Shown here: positions 1 to 12,880 of the stretch, piece by piece | Position numbering within the stretch: position 1 is the first letter of the stretch | Layout of the letters: each line of letters starts with the position of its first letter | NCBI GenBank assembly: GCA_905221605.1 | Contig: CAJNDS010001657.1 | Location: 623,876 to 684,011, forward strand | Direction of reading: 5' to 3' | DNA from: Symbiodinium natans | Taxonomy: Eukaryota; Sar; Dinophyceae; Suessiales; Symbiodiniaceae | Length of the DNA: 60,136 nucleotides | Made by a program: the position numbers and the translations under genes | The notes under the pieces: model-generated | Seen by the model: only the letters and a program-made list of their open reading frames with translations | The model's database searches: none | What the model was told of the DNA's origin: nothing

Positions 1-390
1 TGGTATTCTTGTGGTTGTCTGTTGGCTTTGATAGGCTTTCTTTTGGTTTATATTGGTTTTCGATTTGTTTTCTATTGGTTTTTATTGGTTTTCTGTTGTT
101 CTGTGTTGGTTTCCTATTGGTTTTTATTGGTGTTCTATTGGTTTTCTGTTGGTTTCGATTGTTTTTCTATTAGGGTTTAGGGTTTCCATTGGTTGGTATT
201 CTTGTGGTTTTCTATTGGCTTTTATAGGTTTTCTTTTGGTTTATATCGGTTTTCGATTGGTTTTCGATTGGTTTTCTATTGGTTTTTATTGGTTTTCCAT
301 TGTTCTGTATTGGTTTCCTATTGGTTTTTATTGGTGTTCTATTGGTTTTCTATTGGTTTTGATTGGCTTTCTATTAGGGTTTAGGGTTTT
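1..390. repeat. Degenerate T/G-rich tandem duplication
   Basis: A low-complexity stretch of GGTTTTCTATT-like words. Bases 1-191 and about 192-390 are two diverged copies of the same segment; both open with TTGGTATTCTTGTGGTT. The open frames across it (for example 53-463) are made only of Phe, Gly, Trp, Tyr and Leu and are not genes. Confidence 0.75.
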
Positions 391-446
391 CCTTTGGTCT
401 TATATTGGATTTTATTGGCTTTCTTTTGGTTTTCTGTTGGTTTTGA

Positions 447-512
447 TAGGGTTTAGGGTTTAGGGTTGAGGGTTCAGGGTTTAGGGTTTAGGGTCTAGGG
501 TTTTTAGGCATA
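447..512 (+). repeat. Interstitial TTTAGGG telomere-like repeats
   Basis: About eight imperfect TTTAGGG units follow directly on the T/G-rich duplication. TTTAGGG is the plant/dinoflagellate-type telomere repeat. The units are degenerate and internal, so this is an interstitial array rather than a chromosome end. Confidence 0.8.
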
Positions 513-2422
513 GGTTTTCTTTTGACTTTTAAGTTTTCTAATGGTTTTTATTGGTTTCAGGATTTTTTAACGGGCTTATAATTTAAACAAATCAAGAATC
601 CCCAGCTATAAACAGCACAGCGCACGGACAGCGCACGTGCAGCGCACGCGAGAAGCGCTGAGGCTTGGGGTCTTCATTGGAAGTCTTTCCTGCGGCTGTT
701 CCAGAACCTCTTCGCCAGAGGTGCTGTAAGGGCTGAGGGTCAGCCACAATGAAAGAATCGGTCATCCCCGTTGGAGCCTGTGCCGTGAGGAGCGCCTCGC
801 AGCTTCTGCCGCTGGTAGAGAACCTCGATGCAACCACGAATAATGTTTATTCACCGGTTAGGACCTATAACCGCTAGGTCAATTAAATCCTGTTGCTTCT
901 GCGTCTTCTTCTTTTTGTGTCATTCTTGAAGAGCTCCGGTTGTTTTGCAGCCTGACAATGGGGAATTCTTTGCTGCAAAGGCAGTGCATTTGGCGCGTTG
1001 GGGCCACGGTTCCCTTCCGGCTCGGTTCGTGTGAGCCCTGGGTGGGTGGGTGGGTGGGTGGGTGGGTGGGTGGGTGGCTTTATGCGTCTTTGGTTGGCCA
1101 CGTTCTGACTTCCTGCAGGTCTCCGAGAGCGCACGATCCTGCAGTGAAGAGCCTGTTCTAAGACTTCGTAGTCTTTTGTCAATGGTATCCAATTCACCAC
1201 AGCATTTGCGCTGACGCACGGGCGTGTGGACCAAGGGGGGGCCAGGGGGTAGGCCTAATCCTTAATCCTGAAACCCTAAACCCTGAAACCCGAACCCCCC
1301 AGCCACACCCACACCAACGAGGTGGGGGGTGGGGGGAGGATGGGGGGGGGATACCATGGGGGTGGGGGGTGGGCAGCCCGGGACCGTATATTATATGTAT
1401 ATATATATATATATATTCATTTTTTTGATACATACACAGAAGGACGCAAGCGAAAAAGACATTGTGCGGGACTTGGCATGGTGGAAGAAGGCGCGGAAAA
1501 GGTGGAGCTAAAAATGCTGCACATGTGCTCGCTTGCAAGCTCGAAGAAACCACAAAGACATTACAAACACAAAGGGGCCAAGGGGGGAAGGGGGGGCGCC
1601 TGGAGGGGCAAACTGCGACGATGTCTGGGTGTCCTGCCCCTTACAATCGCTGCCCAAAGGCCGGTGCAAGCTGCCTGTGATACCTTTTCGGCCTGTATTT
1701 AGTGTAGTTTCCCAAAATCCTGTAGTTGCTGTGCACGAGCTCGCTGAGGCAATTAATGAATGGTAATGTTGTGTGAAAAATTTCGTGTGTGGCATGCGAA
1801 AACCTCCCCCATCCTCCCCAAAGGTACCCATGCTCCATGGGCAAAAACCGATTCAGGTACGTTTGCGCGGGCAGAAAAGGTCGTCGTTGACCAGCGCCCC
1901 TTTCCTACACGCGTGGAACGAACTGCCAAGCGGGCGTTCGGAGATCCCATCGGCTGTGCCGCGCGCCGCGCGCTGCTGAAAACAACTTCCAAAGCTTCCA
2001 AAGGGGATCCATTTACAGAGTGCGCTATAAGATACAAAGCATTGAGGAAGTCCTGGATTCATCCTGAGAATCATCTTCAGCTGTCGGTCAAGAGCTGTTG
2101 ACGCCGATTCATACATAGGACTTGCAGAGATAGTATAGAGCTTTCAAGTCTGAGATCGCGAGCCGGACGGGTTTCGGGTTTAGGCCATCAGCTGAACGGG
2201 AAGTGGAAGTTGGCTTCGGCAGTGCATTTTGCACATTCTCTTGAGAAGGGCTGCGCGAAGCGACCGAGTTCCCTGTACACTGGCAGGCTACCGAGAGGTA
2301 AGTTGAAGTCAGGTGCTGGCACTCTGGGCCTCGACAGAAGATGTGCCTGCACTGCGTGCGCCATCTGCTTAAAGGCAACTTAGGGCAACTCTGAGTCTGC
2401 GACTTTACGTCACACCACGCAG
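513..2422. other. No recognised gene; simple repeats
   Basis: I see no supported coding region. The stretch holds a (GGGT)n run at 1040-1077, degenerate CCCTAAA words near 1255-1300, G-rich tracts at 1320-1370 and a (TA)n run near 1395-1414. The N-terminal exons of the thioredoxin reductase that starts at 2423 should lie here or further left, but I could not find FAD-binding GGGSGG or CxxxxC disulfide motifs by eye. Confidence 0.5.
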
Positions 2423-5400
2423 GTGTGCTGGCTTCATCGCCGGTTTCGGCTTCGACGTGACAGTGATGGTGCGCAGTCGACTTGAAAGCTATGCCGTGCT
2501 TGGGCCATGTTCAACCCCTAAGTTCCGGAATGCTGACTTCGTCCACCAGCCCGCCGGTCTTTTCTACTTAAAGGGCGCGGGAAATAGCAAAGACACCTTC
2601 CTTCACAACATCGGGGTTTCAAGCACATTCGGTAAGGATCAACAGGTTGATGAAGTTCCAAAAGCATCGCCGCCCTCACATCCTGAAACCTTAAGCCCCG
2701 CAATTCTTTGTTCTCTGTCAAGGATTTGTTTGATCACCTGCTCTGCACTGCAAAGCGGCCAGGTCCGGTCCATTTTGCTGCGAGGTTTCGACCAGGACTT
2801 CATGCATGGGCACCATGGTTTGAGCTTCAGCGTATAGGCGTAGCTTATATATGGTTTGCCAGGGTAATGTTGTTTGAGATTCTTGGCTTCCAGAGGAAGC
2901 TTAGTACAAGTTTGGCGTGAGGCCCATCACACGTAGGAGGCTGGGTTCGACTGAGATGAAACGAAGTACTAGATGCGAGTGCATCCACAAGACATGGAAT
3001 GTAATTGCTGTACTAGGCGAGCGACCATGACCCAGCATGACCTGCCTTGCATTCAGTCATTCGGAGCCTGGGATCTCAAAACGAATCGTTTGGCAGGACA
3101 TTGCCGACATGATTGGAGCGTACATGCAGAAGCATGGCGTGAACTTCGCACGTGCAGGGCGCCCAGAGCATTTTGCGTAAGGGCATGGCTGAGCGCTGTA
3201 TAACCCGTTGTGCGAAGCAGCGCTTGAGGATTTAATCCACTTTGGCCAGCTGTGAAATAATCCACTTTGGCCAGCTGTGAAAACCCATGCCAAAAAGCTT
3301 GCCCTAGCGCTTGCTTTGTTGAAAGTGGGCCGCAGAATTGGATCTGTCTGGAGTTGGATGCCCAGAGGCCAGAAGTTCTGAAGCCCAAAGTGTGTCCCAA
3401 CCAGAAATCTAAAACCGCTGTCCGACTTTCACCCGAAAGGAGATGGTCCCTTCCAAGTACGAGAAGACGGCCGATGGCAAGGTGCTTTGGGGACTGCAGC
3501 AGGAAGCAGACCCGGTACAGCGTTAGTTTTTGGGATCGTCGGCCGTACTTGTTCCCAGTATCTCGTATGATATGTGTACCAGTCGACCCTGGTTGTCTTG
3601 GTACTTTGGCGATTCGGGAGTGTTTTCCTGCGGGTGGACTGGAGGTCAAGGTCTTCGTGAAGGACAAGGAGTACGGGGCCACAGTCTCAGAGATCACGTT
3701 TTTTTTTTAAAGCTCATGCATTGCACAAAATTGCGCTTCGAATGGGGGCTGCACGACAGGCATGAGATGCCCACGGGCATCGCGTGTAGCGTGCTGCATC
3801 AGGAAGCTGTACTCCCCCAGCGGAACAAAGCAGGGCCAGGGAAGGAGCTCGGGTCATGCCGGGCACGGGGGGGCCCCAGATGCCGATGTCACGAAATCTA
3901 GCCCTGGGGGCTTGGTAACTTCAACGTTTGCAGCCACAAAGGCTTTTACTGGCTAAGGCCGCGTGTGGGGAGGGGAATGGGTTCTTGTCTCCAGATAACC
4001 ACCAACGAACTTGCCGCTGTAGCCGGAATTTGCTCAAACAGGGTCCATGCCAGTGCAAGGCGTCAGAGAACGGAAAGGCATTTCAGTGTGTTCATCATCT
4101 CTTGATGGACCTCGCTAACCATATCCCTTTGAAACATTCCGCTGCTGCAAGGCTTTGAGCAGCCTTGTAGTGAACCCGTAGAGTTCTTGGTAGCTCTGAC
4201 GCATCACGTGTCAGTAGCCGACAGCAAGCGTGCTTGTTGTTTTCTTCGCTGGTGCCAAATTTCAGCATCGGCAACTTTGCGAGCCAAACCCCAGCACCAT
4301 CCAACACTAAACGCTCAAAGCTCACAACCTCGGCACAAGCTGGCGGTCGTGTGGCTCTCTGCGTTGATACGCACTCATTAGGAGACACGGCAAGGTACTG
4401 TGCCAGTTTTTCGAATCCTCATGCGCGTTTGCCTTCTGGAATCTTCCGAAGCTGCTTGAATGCCTGGGGGCACCTTGGTATTTTCGCAGTCGGTCGGCTT
4501 TCTGGGGAGCGTCGAAGCCGAGAGCCCCACAACAACCCAAAGCATCCATGCGCCGGGAGAGCGACCATGTAGCAGTGCCGCAAGCCACATTGCACATGCG
4601 GCAACAGCTCGCGCAGGCTTGACAATTGGCACAAAAGTAGAAACGTTCGTGTCGCGTGTCTTTTCTCACGTCACGTGCTGGTCACAACGCATCGAAAAAG
4701 ACACAGTGAATTGGGCCACTAGTTGAGAAAGCGGCTTTTGCACCCATGCACTGCAGGTGCTGAAGACTAGTGACTAGGTCGGTCATGTTAGGGGGCGGAG
4801 GTGACCCCTGCAGTGAACAAGAGACAACTGAACCTTGTCCGGCCAAGCCCCGGCCTCGCCCGGCCCCAGTGGATGAGCAGCAGCAATCTCTCCGGCTCGC
4901 CAAAAACTTCGGCACAGACTTTTGTCGGCAAAGGCTTGTGCCACAGTTTGGCCAGCAGTCCTGCGGTTCATACTCGCGCACTTGCTTTGCCATCTTCTGA
5001 ACGGCTCCATGTAGTTCAGATTAGAGCGTCCATGATGTTGCCGGAGCGCTCATGAGTTGAATCCCGACTTGTCATCCAACAACAGCAAGAGGTCTTCGAC
5101 ACGGTCTTGGTCGCCATCGGCCGAACCGGCTGCGCTGGACAGCTGAATGTCGAGGCTCCGGGCTTGGATCCCAGGATGACATTCACCATGGGCTTTATCC
5201 TATCCATCAAAACGTGTCCCAATCAGAAAGTTGTTGTTTGGTATTATGCCTGCGATCGTGAAAAGTCTAACAATGGCTACCGCCAATGCCGCCGAGCCCT
5301 CAAGTGCGAGCAGCGCAAAGTTCAAACCCGCAGCGTAGAATTGCCGCAAACAATGCAAGCGCTCCCGCAGTGTTTGGCCCAAGCCCAGGGACAGCTAAAT

Positions 5401-5456
5401 CTATAAGCAGCGGGAATTACCTGGTGGGGTAGTTCACGAGGCACTGGGGGCGGTGT

Positions 5457-5491
<35 letters not shown>

Positions 5492-8400
5492 TGTGGAGGA
5501 GGGTGTGGGGGAGCAGTGAGGGCGGTGAGGGGTCGAGCGGTGGATGCTGCAATGACAGCGATACACTTCATGTCGAAAAATTCTACTCGAAAGCTAACAA
5601 TCAATGCGCATAAGGAAGTGAGCACACGCAGAAATGCATGATCACAGAAGAAAAACCGTAAAGAGCTACTCTTACTTGCAGAAACAAGTAAAAAAACAAT
5701 GGTTTCATTCTTCCTTCCCGGAATGAATGCTCTTCGTCTTCATGTGTTTGCGCTCATTGCTCAAGGCAGTCCATTACCGAGCAGCTTTCTCCCAGACAGT
5801 GTTGCACACTACGAGCAAGGCAATCAAACCGAGCAGCCCTTTCCCAGACAATGTTGCACACACTATGAGCTGACGCGCTGGGTGCCCGCAAAAAATTCCA
5901 AAACTCTTGCCTCGTCGCGAGGGTTGCACTCTTGCCCGGCTCCCGGTTGCACGTGTGAATGTTGGACTACCCGTCGTTCTCATCGCCAAAATCCTGGGTC
6001 TTGCGTCGTCCAATACGAAACATGAAATTTCGCTTTGGCCACGGGTTGTGGGCCGACATGAGTTATGGCTGGGCGTCGCGATAGCACGGCAAGGACGCAT
6101 GCTTCGGCCTCGCAGCACTTGGAAGGTGACTATTCTCGGAGCATTTGGATCTCGGGGCTCGTGCATACTTTTTCTCTTGCCCGTCTCTTGATGGCAGAGT
6201 GCGCATGGTGGGTGGCTGGTGCCTCGAATCCATACCCAAGCCAAGCTAAGCCAGTTTCAAGAGTGCAGCCCATGGGTGTAAATCCATGTCGTTGTGTAGT
6301 GTAGTGACGATATCTGGGATCATGCTCATGACAGCGTGCTAGTATTGCTTTGTGTATTCCTTTTGCCAGTGCGACTTGTTGTGCTAGTGCTCGAGCTGTT
6401 TCTGTTGTGTGCTCATTGGCAGGCAGCTGGCCTGTCCTACAACCCCAAGACGGGCAAACTTGCGAGAGACTCGATATTCTGGGGTATCTGTCTCTGCATG
6501 CACCAGCTGCCTCTGTTTTTCCCCGCCAGCGAGTGTCTGAGACATGCTGAGGCTTGGATCTCTCCAAGACCACTAAAATCTCAGCATTCCCAAGAAATTC
6601 TGCTCAGGATGTTAACGACAATGACCAGACCAGCGTTCCGAACATTTTCGCTATCGGGGATGTGCCTTGGGTGTGACTTAGTAAGCAAGGTGGACTGGCT
6701 TGGGCAGGACTGGCGCGTTTCATATGTTTCGGTCTGGAGCCAGACCCTGCGCCGAAAGCACTGAACCCCGAAAGATCCGAGGAGTGCCACAAACGTCCGC
6801 CTTCAAGCCCAGAACAATCAGAACACCGGAGGTGTGCGAGGGCAAGCCCGAGCTGACCCCCGTGGCCATCCAGGCTTGGACCTCATTTCCTCCGCAGGCG
6901 AAGCCGTGAAAAGCAGAGCTGAACAGCCAGGTCGACAGAGCCAAGAAATCACAAAAAGCTAGCTCCCGACCCTTGTGCCCCAAGCATCAAGGCCGGCCGC
7001 ATGCTGACGCGGCGCCTCTTCGCGGAGTCCACCAAGCCAGGGTGGCCCAGTGGTGGGAGGTTCGGAGCGTGGAAGCGTCGTGGCTGATTGCGGGGTTCGT
7101 GTTCAGGGTCCAAGCATGTCCCAAGGAAGATGGACTACACAGACATCGCCACCACCGTGTTCACGCCCATTGAGTATGGCTGCGCCACCTGCTCAGCGAG
7201 TTGAGCCGCCGTGCGCATTTCATGTAAATCGCTCGTGGCCCTCGAGAGTCCCGTCTGAGGTGGGGTACTCGGAGGACGAGGCGAAGGAGAAGATCGGCAA
7301 GAGCCGAATTAAGGCACCAGATGAGCCGAGATCAAAGCCCATCAAGAGCAAACAGTCAAGGGGCTTCCAATGACTTGTGGCATGAGCAACGAGGAAGCGC
7401 GTGAGCACGCTCCGAGGTGTTGGTGTAAGCCCGTGTGAGCACGTGTTGACTCCTCTGAATCGCGAGGGGCTTTCAGCCCTCGTTTCAGTAGGGTTGCTTA
7501 GCAACGGCCGCGACCACCACTAGGATAGGTCTTTGTTGAAACCTGAAACCCACCCCTACAACTTAAACCCCCAAAACCCTAGAGCTGAACTTCTGCGTTC
7601 TGCTTCTGGGGCCTTCTTCCATCCTGCTGTTGTTTGGATGCTGGTGCTGGGGATGGTGGAGTTTGGACTGGGCAAAACGCAGCAGAAGCCGCGCCCGCAC
7701 AAGCAACGGCAAGTTGGCACACAAACCAAAGCTCGAAGGCGCGAAAGCGTGTTAAGCTCGTGTAAGCGGAGCAATCAATTTGTGGGTACTGGTCGCCACT
7801 CAGATTTTTGAAGCAGAATCCAGAGACATGCTCAGGGATTGACTTCAGTTGTGTCGTTCGAGAGCATCTGTGCGGGATGTGGCTTGGCATGACGTGATTC
7901 AACCACCGGTAACATGCAGGGGGGGTCAAGGCCGGCTGTTCATGGAGTCATGTCCTCTGTTGTTTGTCCCATGCTGCATCGGTCTGCTTGTTTCTTCGAG
8001 CTGTGCGGTCTGTGCATCTCCACCCCGTCCCTGTCTGCTTCTCTCTTTTGATTCGGAATGTGGCGTTGGCTTCGACTAGTCGCGGCTTCTGCGCATGTTG
8101 CTTGGATTCGCATCTCCAAGCTGGGCTCAACGTGATTTTTAACGAAGTTCTGAAGGCTTCACTGGGAAGCTGGGGAGCAGGGAAGCAGGGAAGCAGGCCG
8201 GATCCTGTGAGGTTTACCACTGCACGGCTCAGCCCCTGGAGTGGAACCTGAACTCCGAGCGTAAGGCGCGACTCCGTGAAGCGCACGAGAATACGGCCAA
8301 CAATCGGGGATTCTTGGGGAGTGTTGGGGACTGTTGAGGAGTGTCGAGGAGTGCTGAGGGTTCGGCAAGTTGACGGACCAAGGAGGAATTCTTAAGTTGG

Positions 8401-9440
8401 AAGCGGGGGGTGGGAACCGAGGAGGCCGGCGTCATGCAGTAGGGAGCAATGGAAGAACACCCAGCTTGACAAGATGCACCATTCCCACCGTGACAGTCGC
8501 AGCTTGCAAGGCATCTTTAGAAGCCGGTATCTATTGCTCATCATCTCGGCTGCAGGATGACATGGGTTACATGAAGCTGATTGTGGACAAGGATGAGAAG
8601 GAGAAGGCTGCAGGGACTGCGGCGTTCCACCATCACAACTGCTTTCACGTAACTGAAGCTAGATCGCCTCCCCGTATTCAACTGTGTGATGTTCGACTTG
8701 TAAGGTAATGCACTCAGCCGCAGTAGTCATGGTCTTGCAGCTTCTGATCCACAAGCTGGTCCTTCGAATTCAATTCTAGAAGCTTCATGAAGGTGGTCGG
8801 CGTGCACATTCTCGGTCCCAACGCTGGGGAGATCATACAAGGCATGGAAATCAAGCCCAATCCGTAGGTCCCAAAGCTTGGAAGTAGCAAGTGCTCATGC
8901 CTGACCAGGCCTAAGCGTGGCCATTCGATGCGGTGTCACGAAGGAGAGCTCGGGGAGTGGACAGAACTCCGACTTCGGGAAGCGAATATCAGATTAGCCA
9001 GAAACGCGAACATAGCCCGATTCATCTGTGGATATTTCGAAGATTTCAGTTCCAGTGACGTACTGCAATCGGAATCGGTTCGCTGCATTGTCATCATGCT
9101 AGACCATTTGCTTCCTGCTTTCGCCGTGGAGAAGTTGTCTCAAGGAGCACTTCGATGATTGCGCGCCACGCCTGCACAAGAAGCCTCGCATCTGTGGCCG
9201 AGCCTTTCTGTCTATGCCTTCGCAGGGCACTTTTGCCATTTCCGAAAGTACAGAGTTTTTTGTTTTGCTAGGTCGGAATCCATCCGACCTACGCCGAGTC
9301 GGTGCCTTAGAAGGAGTGTGTGAAAGGCACTTTTTTTGTGCAATAGAGGGGCCATGCCCGGAGGCCAGGCCTTGTGTGACATCTGCAGAGTGGCCCAGGT
9401 CGTACACAACCATGACTGAAGAGAAGACAGAAAACTCAGC
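2423..9440 (+). CDS. Thioredoxin reductase, high-Mr type, 19 small exons, N-terminus not found
   Basis: NADPH-dependent flavoenzyme that reduces thioredoxin. Inferred exons: 2423-2468, 2763-2795, 3097-3153, 3440-3502, 3645-3677, 5092-5154, 6423-6461, 6608-6661, 6832-6873, 6992-7035, 7126-7183, 7260-~7301, 8212-8295, 8556-8606, 8793-~8847, 8909-8943, 9145-9162, 9272-9303 and 9399 onward. They read continuously as ECAGFIAGFGFDVTVM, VRSILLRGFDQ, VFDTVLVAIGRT, NPKTGKL, NDNDQTSVPNIFAIGD, GKPELTPVAIQ, AGRMLTRRLF, DIATTVFTPIEYGC, VGYSEDEAKEKIG, VYHCTAQPLEW, VVGVHILGPNAGEIIQG, LSVAIRCGVTK, EHFDDC and VGIHPTYAESV. The VTVMVRSILLRGFDQ block favours high-Mr thioredoxin reductase over glutathione reductase. 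Every exon starts with G after AG. Donors are mainly GC, with some GA and GT. Missing: the FAD/CxxxxC N-terminus, possibly a micro-exon before 8212, and an identifiable C-terminal redox tail. Exon ends are inferred; the family call is firm. Confidence 0.88.
5457..5489 (+). repeat. Poly-G tract in a thioredoxin reductase intron
   Basis: An almost uninterrupted run of about 33 G between the exons at 5092 and 6423. The poly-Gly and poly-Pro open frames across it are artefacts of the run. Confidence 0.9.
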
Positions 9441-12184
9441 CCTTCCGACCAAGGGAGGCGGGGAAGGGAGTTGGGGGTTGGCTTGCGAGTGGAGTCGTGG
9501 GCATGGCCAGTCTCCAAAGTGGAGCTTCGGTTTCTTCCTTGGGCCCTCAAAGCTCTTCAAGCGTTGGAAGGTCCCAACCCCTGGAAGCAAGCGTTCTAAA
9601 CATCCCCAAGGAAGTCCTTGCCTGCTCAAAGCAGTCGCATGTGAGTTGCAGGCTGCTGATCTTAAGCGCGCCTCGCCTGGGACTCTCCTGGGCGGGGCTG
9701 GGCCCTATATGGGGCCTTGAAGGCGTGGAATTGCTGGGAATGGCGAAAAGGCTAAGGGGTGTCTCAGTGTCTCAGTCTCTGATTCAAGGTTTGGTCTCCG
9801 GACCTGGGCATTTCTGGGCGTTTCCGTTCTGTGATCTTACATTGCACAACGGAGCAGCGCAGCCCTGCACAGTGCGCCCCGAGAAATTCCCAGAGGCACG
9901 TGTTGCTGAGCCTCGGTGACGAGCCCCTTCACTTCCGGCCCTGGGGGCATGGAAGGGTCTCTGAGTTGGCTCAGCAGTAACATGTTGCCGTGTGTCTCGG
10001 TATCAAGACTGTAGCCGCTACGGCTTCTTCAAAGCCTTAGGGTGTCCCTGTTCATAGGATTCATCTCAGATCGTACTTGTACTTGTAAGCATGTGTAGGC
10101 TCATGGAAGTCCAAGACGACCCACTTCGGCACCCTCAAATATACTCTAAAGTGGCACGTTTTGTCTGGGCATATTCGATTTGTTTCTTCATTCTTCTTCC
10201 TCTTCTTCTTATTTATTTGTTATTTTGCGAGGGGTGGGGGGGCTTCAAGCGTTCGGCTTTGCGGCTTCTGGGGGAGGGGGGGGGGGTGGGGGGGCTGGGG
10301 ATGCTCGGCTTCGCACATTCAAGGAAAAGATGCTTTTCTTCATTGACGCATGAAAAGCAAACTCCCCAAACATCATGGTTCGATGATATGACCGGGTCGT
10401 CTTGGTCCTGCCGTTGAGGTAGGCAAACCTGACTTGAGAAAAGTTGGGAATGTTTCACCGTTGCCAGCCACGGTGTATCCCTTACAGGCAGTTGCCGAGT
10501 TAGCCATTGGGCGGCAGAACGGGGGCCCTTAGTGTGGATGCGGTTTGAGGTTTCTGGGAGGGATGCCACGACGAGAGCTCTACATTTTCTAGGCGGCAGG
10601 TCAGGCTTGCGTTGCGCTACCACGGGTGCGTAGGCTTCTTTGATGTTTCTGGAGTTACTGTGAGCAAGCCGTGTAGGTCACACTTGCCGCAAAGGGGTGC
10701 AACAGTCGCGAGGACAGCTGGCGCAGTCGACAACAGACTAGGCCCTGCTCGGGGTGAAAAAGAATCGGGTGCATCGTTGGACCTTGTGCGGGAACCGGTC
10801 CCATCATGCCGCATCAGACATTGAGGTTTAGCAGTGCTCAGGATCTGGTGCATGCGTGCTTGCTTGCCATGCTGTGGAGCGACTTGTCTTGGACTCCCAA
10901 AGCAGGGGTGTGCAATCGCGCAAGGGCATTACCGTTTTGCCCCACTGGGGACCTTGTCTTCAAGGTGCAGACTCCCGTATGGCAGTTTTCTACCAGTGCG
11001 TTTGTTGGGCGCTGTTATCGTGTTCTTGCTTTATTTATCACATGCCCCAGACTGACTCAGTTTGGAAATGCATGGTGTGCATGACTCGGTTTGGCTCGAA
11101 AGTATTGCATTCCTGCCTGCAGCCTGTAGCTGCCGCCGCCCACCATGCAAAAAGTGTTGCAACGAAGTGGCTCCATGGTGGCATCCCGACCTAAGATCGA
11201 TTGGCCAGGACCTGAATGTGATGTGACATCTACGGCCCTGTGAAATCTCGTGAGCAGTGCCTGTCCAAGGCCGAGACCGGAACAAAAACACGAGGTTGGA
11301 TTGAGTCACCCTTACAGTCCAAGTGTCATGGCAATGCCTGCATACACAGGTAGATGCGAAGGCGGATCTTCGCGGAGTGCCGGGCGCTGATTCTGTTGAC
11401 ATGCTGACATGCCACCAACTGAGCTCACAGGCCAAAGCAATCCAAAGTAACAAGCATGAACACATTCATGTAAGAGCAAATTCATATTCCTTCCACTTCC
11501 TTTAATCAGTAGAAAACTTATTTCCACCAGTGGTTTGAGAAGTAGGCGTCAAGGGTCTTGTCAGCTCAGGCATTGGCAGTTGAGTTACATGGCCACTGCC
11601 CCGGGGCAGTCTCAGACCAAGCAGGCATACATCAAACATCCATCGCCACTTGCCAGCACTTTTGGTTCCTTTGATTTGTGACATCTGCTACGACCATGTT
11701 GCATATGCCGGTGGGCGATGGCTTTCTTGATTTCACGGCCTCACACATGCGTCTGTGCGAGATGCAAGTGTCGCTGGCGTGGCTGTCGCAGCAGGGAGGA
11801 TAAGGCAAGAAACAAGGCGGATGAGGTGAGGGGGAGGAAGACGGCGACGATCGCTGTCGCGATTGTCAAAAACCTCACTTCGCGTGCCCTTGAACTTTTT
11901 CCTTGAGAGTCATTCCACTGCTGGTTTTGCCGCTGTGGTCGCGTTGCATGTCCGATTGCAGAGATCACCGCAAATGCGCTCTAGTCTACAATGGTGCACC
12001 GGTTGCAATAACACGTTAGGTGTGGGTTGTTCGCATTCATGCCTTTGGCCGAGCATGTTACCTTGCTGCGAGGAACTATACGGGGCTTTGGACTCTGTTA
12101 GCTCGCGGGCGAAATGAGCCGAATGAACTCTCTAGCATGGCTCAGCTACAACTTGTCGACTCTCTCATCTGTTCGTCATGGCCG
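9441..12184. other. No recognised gene
   Basis: The last thioredoxin reductase exon is open in frame to 9720, but its real end is not clear. Beyond it I see only G-rich tracts (10255-10300) and unsupported open frames. The frame at 10806-11084 has exon-like segments (for example around 10850-10915) but no family I recognise, so I do not call it a gene. Confidence 0.4.
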
Positions 12185-12405
12185 CGGGGTGGATGGAGCC
12201 ACGGCTCCCGAACCAGGATTTTCTAGAGCGGCCCATGCAGCGAACAACCCAGATGCAACAGGAAACACTATATGACTTACCTCCGTACCGAAAGCCGTTA
12301 CAAAGCCTTGGATTCCAGCTCGCGGTCGATGCCACGTTCGTTTCCCCGGCTCGTGGCGGGCACGCGGCCTTGCAGGGCCTGCAGCAGCCGCTCTGCAAAG
12401 GTTGA
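12185..12405 (+). pseudogene. LINE C-terminal scrap
   Basis: One frame reads LAVDATFVSPARGGHAAL near 12320-12378. It resembles the (V)DATxVSPxxRxGxAxPGA motif I associate with the C-terminal part of dinoflagellate LINE polyproteins. It is short, with no flanking element structure, and abuts the opposite-strand RT scrap at 12412. Family assignment is from memory and tentative. Confidence 0.4.
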
Positions 12406-12411
12406 GGAAGT

Positions 12412-12880
12412 TTAGGGTTCCAACGCGTGAAGGCGGGGAAGCAGAAGCGGGCCAGACGTTGGTGGGCCATGATAGCCGTGTCGCGTGTCGGTACAGGCCG
12501 TCACGAGCACTGCCCTCGGGTCCGCTTGGCGCTGCTGCAGCATGCTGCAGCCCTTTATAAAGGGTACCGTAGAGGTGTAGGAAGCTGCCTTGACGCGTAA
12601 AGCGCGCAGCAGGAACCCTCGCCGTGCAGGAGCAAGAGAGGCGTTGAACAATAACAATCGTGGTTCGCCTGACTCACACCCTTCGCCTTGGGGAACGTCC
12701 CTGCAGCGACCTGCAGAATCCTGCGGAGTCCCACCAACAGTAACTGGAACCACGCCCGTAAAACAAGCGTACGAACGGGCACAGTTCCGGCGCCAACTGT
12801 GCTGTCGTGCACGCTGCGGCCGTCCAGCGACACCCGTACGGCACCTTTGTGCATTGCAAGACTTGATGCAAAGACATGAT
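12412..12880 (-). pseudogene. LINE reverse transcriptase fragment, frameshifted
   Basis: Three minus-strand frames follow each other through an RT palm. VSLDGRSVHDST corresponds to motif A (usually DGRSAYD). CPFVRLFYGRGSSYCWWDSAG is the segment between A and B. QGEGCESGEPRLLLF is a degenerate QGDPL motif. The two frame changes, and Q-to-S and D-to-E changes in the QGDP box, make this a dead copy. It meets a plus-strand LINE endonuclease fragment at about 12880, so two LINE pieces lie in opposite orientation. Confidence 0.72.

Noticed and set aside
1-512. Chromosome end (true telomere)
   Set aside because: TTTAGGG units are few and degenerate, and many similar interstitial tracts occur through the window.
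4410-4420. tRNA T-loop-like TTCGAATCC words
   Set aside because: No matching acceptor stem or anticodon arm around this or the similar words at 8764 and 20380.
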